From Thiomargarita sp. (GTDB lineage: Bacteria > Pseudomonadota > Gammaproteobacteria > Beggiatoales > Beggiatoaceae), in the NCBI GenBank assembly GCA_030635005.1, contig DAOVZS010000022.1, forward strand, positions 1-17,614: a stretch of DNA of 17,614 bases, read 5' to 3'. The position numbers were made by a program, and so were the translations under genes. The notes beneath the pieces are model-generated. The model had not been told where the DNA came from. It saw only the letters and a program-made list of their open reading frames with translations, and did not search any database. How positions within the stretch are numbered: the first letter of the stretch is position 1; each line of letters opens with the position of its first letter. Positions 1 to 6,800 of this stretch are shown piece after piece.

Positions 1-200
1 AATGAATTTTTGTTTGTAGCCTTGGAATCCTTAGCATATGTCTCCCTAACCCGAGCATCAATAGTCTCATATTTTCTATTCTTATTATTATCATTTTCAT
101 TAGTTTGTCCCGCATTGTACGGTGGATTGCCAATGACAACGGTGAAATCAGTATCTTTTTGATGATTTACGACGTACTTTTTCCAAAAGTGTTGATCAAG
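1..200 (-). pseudogene. Truncated type ISP-like restriction-modification DNA methyltransferase (N6-adenine), remnant
   Basis: Reading the minus strand from 200 down to the window edge gives an open frame of about 66 codons. It contains VVIGNPPYNAGQ, with the NPPY motif at 117-128, followed by a segment rich in Asn and Lys. NPPY is the catalytic motif IV of N6-adenine methyltransferases. The surrounding wording (NPPYNAGQ.NENDNNKNR) is what I recall from the long single-polypeptide type ISP helicase-methylases. In those proteins several hundred residues, including the nuclease and helicase, precede this motif. Here a TGA stop (201-203 on the plus strand) interrupts the frame only about 24 codons upstream of it, and there is no start codon or RBS. 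I therefore read it as a 5'-truncated remnant. It may continue past the left edge of the window. The methylase identity is fairly secure; the exact subtype rests on memory of the family. Confidence 0.7.
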
Positions 201-364
201 TCAACTCATGTGTTATTTTTAATATTGGCGGTAATAAAGTGAGATTAATTGTTAAAATTCTCTATAGCATAAAAACAGTCTATATTAAATATGTGCTCAC
301 ACATACAGAATATGATTTAAATTATTGGAAATCCGATGTTACCCCAGAAAGTTTTTTATCTTGA
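185..364 (+). pseudogene. higB: 5'-truncated HigB-type toxin remnant
   Basis: The plus-strand frame ending at the TGA at 362-364 reads VDQVNSCVIFNIGGNKVRLIV, then VYIKYVLTHTEYDLNYWKS. This is the characteristic C-terminal half of HigB family mRNA interferases (family pattern: DQV...FNIGGNKYRLIV...VYIR.VLTHAEYDK..WK). HigB proteins are about 95-110 residues and cleave mRNA at the ribosome when not neutralised by HigA. Only about the last 58 residues are present. The N-terminal half is missing: upstream, the DNA becomes the oppositely oriented methylase remnant, and there is no in-frame start with an RBS. No recognisable higA follows, although it normally lies immediately downstream. The toxin is almost certainly inactive. 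The family call is strong; the exact left end of the homology (about 182-191) is approximate. Confidence 0.7.
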
Positions 365-527
365 TTCAACATTTGGAAATATGCTTTTTAGAAACAGAGG
401 GCGTAACATCAGTGAGTAAATAAATATCCTCCCAAGGCTTTCTTTTTCTAATCTGAATCAGAATTTTCAGAATAAAGGCATAAAACCTGCCAGATCTTGT
501 TGTGTCTACGCCTTTATTCTGAAGATT
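365..527. other. Intergenic stretch between the higB remnant and the kinase operon
   Basis: No reading frame of recognisable content is present. HigA would be expected to start here if the toxin-antitoxin pair were intact, but the short frames after 365 end quickly and resemble nothing I know. The only clear structure is the palindrome at 460-529, listed separately. Confidence 0.6.
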
Positions 528-529
528 CT
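460..529. repeat. 70-bp near-perfect inverted repeat (20-bp arms, 30-bp loop)
   Basis: The left arm 460-479 and right arm 510-529 are reverse complements at 19 of 20 positions. The inner 13 bp (tcagaataaaggc / gcctttattctga) are perfect, and a 30-bp spacer lies between them. The right arm overlaps the stop codon (528-530) of the REC-histidine kinase gene, so the minus-strand operon mRNA would end in a long hairpin. No run of U follows the hairpin in either direction, so it is not a canonical intrinsic terminator. It may still stabilise the 3' end or act as a transcription barrier. Alternatively it could be a small palindromic mobile element or the fused tips of a lost insertion sequence. Confidence 0.75.
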
Positions 530-1646
530 ATACTGCATCACCCAAAAATTCAACAAAAAATGTAGTCCCTTCACCCTCTTCACTTTCACACCACACCTTA
601 CCCTTCATAGCATCTACTAATTTCTTGACAATAAATAAGCCTAAACCTGTAGAATGTTCACCACCCGTAGGACGTGGCGTTAATTTACTAAATTTTTGAA
701 ATAATTTTTCTTGTTCTAAAGCACTGATTCCTAATCCGTTATCTTGTATTTCACAACGGATAGACTTATTATCTTGCAAACTGATGCGGATATCCACTTG
801 CTTATCATAAGGCGAATATTTCACCGCATTAGAAATGAGATTATCTAATATTTGTGTGAGGGTATTTTCATCCACAAATGCGGGATATTGTGTCTCAGAT
901 GCTTGAAATTGTATCACAATATTCTTTTTCTTCGCTTGAAGACGATATCTCATGACCAAAGGTTCTAACACAGTCAACATATCAATCATAGACAATGATA
1001 TTTTGCTTTTACCCGATTCAATCGCATTAATATCCAATAAATTATCAATGAGCGTAAAAAGCTGTCTCGTTGCATTTGAAATATTAGTCGCACGTTTCAG
1101 TAAATCTGTTTTAGACATCGTATCATAATCAATTTCAATGACTTCAGCAGCAGATTGAATCGCACCCAAGGGATTTTTGATATCATGTGCAGCAATGCCT
1201 AAAAATTCATTTTTATCTTGATTGAGTTGAATCAATTGTTCATTTTGAACTTCCAATTGTTTTTGTAATTGGCGTAGGCTAAGATGCGTCTTAATTCGTG
1301 CTAATACTTCATATTGTTGGAAAGGTTTGGTGATATAATCAACGGCTCCCAGTTGAAATCCTTTTATTTTATTAGAAGTATCCGATAAGGCTGTCATGAA
1401 AATCACGGGAATATCTTGAGTTTCTGTGTTACTTTTTAATTGGCGACAGGTTTCAAACCCATCTATTCCTGGCATCATAATATCCAGTAAAATCAAGTCT
1501 GGATGTTTATGTTCGGCAATATCAAGTGCATTTTTTCCATTTTCTGCCACTAATATGTGAAAATTTTGATGCGCTAAACATTCAAATAATACACCTATAT
1601 TTTCTGGAGTATCATCTACAATTAAGACAGTATTATGGCTAGACAT
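528..1646 (-). CDS. Receiver domain-histidine kinase fusion (REC-HisKA-HATPase)
   Basis: A 372-residue cytoplasmic signalling protein with no signal peptide or membrane segment. Residues 5-120 are a complete receiver: acidic pair D11/D12, phospho-acceptor D55 in LLDIMMPGIDGF, T85 and K108 (ITKPF). A coiled linker (about 125-147) leads to HisKA with H154 in the H-box AAHDIKNPL. The HATPase follows, with N273 in the N-box, the G1 box DNGLGIS (302-308) and the G2 box TGLGL (333-337). All residues needed for autophosphorylation and for receiving phosphate are present, so the receiver probably controls the kinase. There is no PAS, GAF or DNA-binding domain. It is the last gene of the operon: only 5 bp separate its ATG from the preceding stop, and an AGGAA Shine-Dalgarno lies in the end of that gene. 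Its cognate target is not visible in this window. Confidence 0.93.
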   Translation of the reverse strand: MSSHNTVLIVDDTPENIGVLFECLAHQNFHILVAENGKNALDIAEHKHPDLILLDIMMPGIDGFETCRQLKSNTETQDIPVIFMTALSDTSNKIKGFQLGAVDYITKPFQQYEVLARIKTHLSLRQLQKQLEVQNEQLIQLNQDKNEFLGIAAHDIKNPLGAIQSAAEVIEIDYDTMSKTDLLKRATNISNATRQLFTLIDNLLDINAIESGKSKISLSMIDMLTVLEPLVMRYRLQAKKKNIVIQFQASETQYPAFVDENTLTQILDNLISNAVKYSPYDKQVDIRISLQDNKSIRCEIQDNGLGISALEQEKLFQKFSKLTPRPTGGEHSTGLGLFIVKKLVDAMKGKVWCESEEGEGTTFFVEFLGDAV

Positions 1647-1651
1647 GAATT

Positions 1652-3868
1652 TTATTCCTGTTTTAAAAATTTTTTAAGTTGTGTGATTTTAAAACTTTTG
1701 GCTAATTGACACACTTCTTGAACAAAGGCTTCTAACTGAGGTTGCTTTTTCAATAGGGATTCCGCTTCTTTGATCACAGCTTGTACGTCACCATATTGTG
1801 CACTTTCCAAGAATACTTGAATCTGTTCATCGGTGGGAAATATGATGGGTTGCGTCACACTTTCCTCTGTTTCATATATCCATTCGATATCACAATATTG
1901 ACCTAATGTAGATAATAATATATTTGTATTAATGGGTTTTTCCAAAAAAGCATTACAACCCACATCTAAACTTTTTTTGCGTTCTGACTCAAATACAGTG
2001 GCTGATAAAGCGATAATAATGGTTTTTTCAAAGGGTGCCTGTTGACGTAAACGCCGTGTACACTCTAATCCATCCATAATAGGCATTTTGATATCCATTA
2101 TAATAATGTCTGGATGAGATTGCTCTGCTTTTATCAAAGCATCTTGTCCATCATAAGCTTCTAACACGTCAAAACCTAACGGTGTTAATAGTGTACTTAA
2201 TATCATGCGATTATCAGCGGTATCATCCACCACCAATACCTTGAACACAGTAGTAGATTTGACACCAATAATCATCGCTTCTGCGACAGTAGCGGTTGTT
2301 TGTGTGCTTTGACATTCAGGTAAGGGTATTTTAAACCAAAAGCGACTCCCACTGTTTAAAGTACTTTCTACCTGTAATGTACCGCCCATTAATGTAACTA
2401 AGCGTTTACTAATAGATAAACCTAAGCCCGTACCCTCTTGATAACTTTGATCTGCAACTTGTTGAAAAGGTAAAAAAATCTGTTCTAAATGATCACTTGC
2501 AATCCCTTTACCAGAATCTTTAATATCAAAATAACAAGAAGAAGAGGCGTAATGGACTGTAAAAACCACACTGCCTTCTTGTGTAAATTTAATAGCATTA
2601 CTCAATAAATTCAGCAAGACTTGTCGCAACCTCTTTTCATCAGCATGCACAGAAACGGGTAGTTGAGAGGTGGGTTCATAAACTAATTTAATCTCCTTTT
2701 GAGTCGCACGCATGATAAATAAATCTATAATATCCTTTAAAAATCCTGAAAAAAAGAAATCTTTGGGAATAAGTTCTAATTTTGACGCTTCTATTTTGGA
2801 TAAATCTAAAATATCATTAATTAATATTAACAAATGTTCGCCACAACGCTGAATAATTTGAACATTATCTTTTTGTTTCGTACTTAAACTGTGTTCACGA
2901 TGTAATATTTGTGTATATCCTAAAATCCCATTTAAGGGCGTACGCAACTCATGACTCATATTTGCTAAAAAAGCACTTTTAGCATGATTGGCAGTTTCAG
3001 CCTCAATTTTGGCAGTTTCAGACGTTTTAATCGCTTCTTCCAATTTTATTTCTGCTTTTTTTCGCTCACTAATGTCTTCTTGTATCGAAATATAATGAGT
3101 AATTTCACCCATTTTATCTTTAATAGGAGAAATGGTATCTAACGCCCAATATAACTCACCATTTTTTCGTTTATTTAAGAGTTCATCTTTCCAAACATGC
3201 CCCTCATGCAATGTCGTCCACATCTTTTGATAAAAGTCTTTGGATTGTTTTCCAGATTTTAAAATACGCGGATTTTGACCTAACACTTCTTCTTCAGTAT
3301 ATCCCGTTTGGAAAGAAAAGGTAGGATTTACAAATTCAATATATCCCTTAATATTAGTAATCAGAATAGCATTACCACTTTGCTCAACAGCTCTTGAAAA
3401 TTTTCGTAATTCTCCCTCAACATATTGATATTTAACAACTTCTTGTTTTAAAAGCTCATTTTTTTCTAAAAGGCGTTGTTGCAAATGACAAATTGTCAAA
3501 TGTGTGGTGATACGTATAACGACATCTTCTACTTGTACTGGTTTCGTAATATAATCAACAGCACCGAGCTCAAATCCCTTCACCTTATCCACAGCATCAG
3601 TCTGGGCTGTCATAAAAATAACAGGAATATTTTTGCTCGCACTATCCTCTTTTAAACGACGACAGACTTCAAAACCATCCATATCTGGCATTCTGATATC
3701 TAACAAAATCATATCAGGTTTGATATAGTGCACCCGTTTCAGAGCACTGCTGCCTTTTTCAGCAATTAAAACTTTAAAATTTGATTTTTCTAAATAATTG
3801 AATAAGACTTTTAAATTAATAATATTATCATCTACGATTAAAACACTGCCTTTTGATTTATTGTTCAT
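1652..3868 (-). CDS. Hybrid sensor histidine kinase REC-PAS-HisKA-HATPase-REC
   Basis: A soluble hybrid kinase of 738 residues. Domain order: N-terminal receiver (about 7-125; D13/D14, phospho-acceptor D57 in MILLDIRMP, K109), a coiled linker, a PAS domain with PAC-type ending (about 155-270; AILITN...GYIEFVNP...ISIQEDISERK), HisKA with H306 in NMSHELRTPLNG, HATPase (N424, DSGKG 451-455, GTGLGL 479-484), and a second receiver (about 542-660; D592 in IIIMDIKMP, K644). The last 55 residues form a helical tail (GDVQAV...FLKQE) resembling that of the preceding kinase and containing no histidine, so it is not an HPt. The start is well fixed: AAGGAG at 3878-3883 sits 9 nt before the ATG. The ATG overlaps the upstream stop by 11 bp, which indicates translational coupling. 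The likely role is the middle of a phosphorelay with the flanking kinases; the PAS ligand is unknown. Confidence 0.95.
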   Translation of the reverse strand: MNNKSKGSVLIVDDNIINLKVLFNYLEKSNFKVLIAEKGSSALKRVHYIKPDMILLDIRMPDMDGFEVCRRLKEDSASKNIPVIFMTAQTDAVDKVKGFELGAVDYITKPVQVEDVVIRITTHLTICHLQQRLLEKNELLKQEVVKYQYVEGELRKFSRAVEQSGNAILITNIKGYIEFVNPTFSFQTGYTEEEVLGQNPRILKSGKQSKDFYQKMWTTLHEGHVWKDELLNKRKNGELYWALDTISPIKDKMGEITHYISIQEDISERKKAEIKLEEAIKTSETAKIEAETANHAKSAFLANMSHELRTPLNGILGYTQILHREHSLSTKQKDNVQIIQRCGEHLLILINDILDLSKIEASKLELIPKDFFFSGFLKDIIDLFIMRATQKEIKLVYEPTSQLPVSVHADEKRLRQVLLNLLSNAIKFTQEGSVVFTVHYASSSCYFDIKDSGKGIASDHLEQIFLPFQQVADQSYQEGTGLGLSISKRLVTLMGGTLQVESTLNSGSRFWFKIPLPECQSTQTTATVAEAMIIGVKSTTVFKVLVVDDTADNRMILSTLLTPLGFDVLEAYDGQDALIKAEQSHPDIIIMDIKMPIMDGLECTRRLRQQAPFEKTIIIALSATVFESERKKSLDVGCNAFLEKPINTNILLSTLGQYCDIEWIYETEESVTQPIIFPTDEQIQVFLESAQYGDVQAVIKEAESLLKKQPQLEAFVQEVCQLAKSFKITQLKKFLKQE

Positions 3869-6800
3869 TTTTAAGCACTCCTTCTAACCAATCACACATA
3901 TCATCCATTTGAAGGTTACTGATAAATTGTTGCATAATCGTCACAAAAGCTGAAAATTTCTGACTGGAGTCATCCAGTAAAGTAACCTGTTTTTCAACAG
4001 CCCTCACATCTCCGCCCATCGCCAAATCATATAAAATAAGCAAATTTTCAACAGGAGGCGCAACCAGTTTTTCCTGAATAGTGTTATCTATCACTTGTGG
4101 TAGAATACGCTCTTCTTCTACCCATTCCGTCACTTCTGGCAAATCTACCTCAAACCAAAATGTACTGCCTTCCCCAATTTTACTGGAAACATGTAATTGA
4201 CTGTCCATTAAATTCAATAATTTCCGACAAATCGCCAATCCTAAACCTGTGCCTTCTGTTTGACGTGTTTGATCACCCACCTGCTGAAAAGGATGAAAAA
4301 TCTCTTCTAATTCTTTAGGATTAATCCCCACACCACTGTCTTCGATCTTAAAAGAAAGACGTTTGGATAAGAGCGTGACTGTAAATGTGACTCCGCCTTC
4401 ATCCGTAAATTTAACCGCATTACCCAATAGATTAATAAGCACCTGACGCAAACGTTTTTCATCACCGTAAACACAACTGGGTAATTTTTCTAAAGCCTGA
4501 CATTTTAAATAAATATTTTTTTCTGCAGCACGAATACGAATAATTTCATTAATACTTTTTAAAAAGGCTTGTAAATGGAAATTGCTTTTATAAATATCTA
4601 TTTTTCCCGCTTCAATTTTAGCCAAATCAAGCACATCATTAATCAATAGTAATAAATGTTCACCACTCTGCTTAATAATATTAATGCCTTCTTTTTGTTC
4701 TGTATTTAGAGAAGTATCCATATTCAGAATTTGAGCATATCCTAAAATGCCATTAAGCGGTGTTCGTAATTCATGACTCATTGTAGCCAGAAAAATACTT
4801 TTAGCCCGATTGGCAGATTCAGCAGCATCTCGCGCTTTGCTTAATTCTTGTGTTCTTTCAAGCACTTCACTTTCTAAGGTTTGGCTATTTTTAATAGAAA
4901 TCGCCATTTGAGAGGATAATAAGTGCAATACTTCGACGCTATCTGACGTAAAAGCACCCGTGGTTAAATTATTTTCTAAATATAAAATGCCCATTAACTC
5001 GCCTTGCGTGATTAATGGGGTGCATAAAGCAGATTTTATATGATTTTTAATAATATAAGGATCACGAATAAATTGTCCTTTTTTAGAAGAATCCTGTAAT
5101 ACAAGGCTTTTTTGAGCCCGAATAACATAATTAATGACGGTAGTGGGTACCAGCTGTGTTAAGGCAATGCCTTGCAATACTGTGATATTATCTTTGTCTA
5201 TTGCACCTTCAATAACCCATTCTCCTTCTGTTTCTAAAATGAGAAATCCACGTTCTGCCCCCGCATTTTCAAGAACAATAGTCATTAGTTTTTCGAGCAA
5301 TCCTTTTAACTCAAATTCACCCGCCATCGCTTGTGATGCTTTCAAGACGCTGCTTAAATCTAAAGAACTTGCGGACGTTTGTACGACAGGTGTCTTGATA
5401 TGAGGATAACGTTTTTCTAAATCCTTAATTTTTGCACCTGCTCCCCACCGTGAATAAGCATAATGTGCATTACGCAAAGATTGTTCAGCTAAACGCTTAA
5501 AGCCTCTTTCTAAATAAAATTTTCCTGCTAACTCATACGCTAAGGCTTCTTCATTAAGATATTCGTTTTTAATCGCCAATGCGATGGCTTCGTCATAATA
5601 TTCACGGGCTGCTTTATCTTGAGATAAGACACGTGCACGCTCCGCTGCGACTAAATAGAACTTGTGTAAATAATTCATAGGGGCATAATATGCCCACTTT
5701 TTCATTTTTTTCTGATTTTGAGCAACAATTTTAAGAATACGTTGTTGTTCACCCTTTAAGCTTTCATGAAACACAGCCAGTCGACTTAATGAATCATAGA
5801 AATAAAAAATTGGAACTAATATTGTGCCAACCACACGATCTAAATATGCTTTAGCGTGATCAGAATTTTTAATCGCTTGTGTATAATCTTCAAATAAATA
5901 GCACAGAATCAGTTTATTTAAATATAAAGGATAACTGGTGACTTGATCCGTAGCTTGTTTTGAAAGATTTTCTGTTTCATCATACGCTTTACCCGCCAAA
6001 AAACAGGGATTTTGAGTGGGTTTAATCAAATTTAACACGCACTGCCAAAGGACTCTATTAATTTTAGCAGGCATTGTTTGTTTAAGCTGCGTAATTGCCG
6101 TACTGTATAAGGAAAAATCTCGTTCAAGTTCGCTTAATTCTTTTCCTGTATAAAATGAATCAAGGCAATAGGCGTTTGCAGCATACGCAGCAAATTCTAT
6201 ATTTCCGTTATCAAGTCCACTTTGATACGTCTCTAATAAGGGTTTTAAGCTATCTTTAATATGTGCATTCCAATGTTTAATCAAAGTATTGACTAACACA
6301 AAGGTACTTTCTTTAAATTCTTTTGAATTCAATTTGTTAGCTGTGTGAACAGCCACATTACCAAATTGACAGCCCACCTCTATATTTCCCAACATGCTAC
6401 ACTGAATCATCCCATAGTTGGCATACGCAAAAGCGGAACCGGGGGCATTACCCAGTGTAATAGACAATTGTATTTGTTTAAATGTCATTAAGGGCATTAA
6501 TGCAGGAAAGGTGGTATAGCTGGCAGGCATGATACGACTCATAATACGCATGGCTGCTAATTTATAAGGCTCTGTCATTTTGGGAAGATCAGATAATGAG
6601 TCAATGGGTTTACCCATTAAAACTAATTTTGTCTTGAGTAAACTCAACAAGATATGTATCTTGTTAGGTTTTTTAGGAAATTTCACCCCTAATTTTTGTA
6701 ATACACTGATAGCTGTCTGGAGTGCTTTCAACAACTTTTTTTGGGCAATATACGCATTAATTTTAACTTCATATACTTTAATGGTATCCAATATTGAATG

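Noticed and set aside
365..459. Search for a higA antitoxin after the higB remnant
   Set aside because: Only short frames with no helix-turn-helix or HigA-like sequence are present.
3690..4130. Possible HPt domain at the C-terminus of the giant kinase
   Set aside because: The tail contains no histidine, so it cannot be a phosphotransfer HPt.
5134..5403. Plus-strand open frames inside the giant kinase gene (also 4097-4318, 6580-6849, 6794-6997)
   Set aside because: The opposite strand encodes clear GAF, histidine kinase and TPR-like sequence. These frames give low-complexity products without known motifs.
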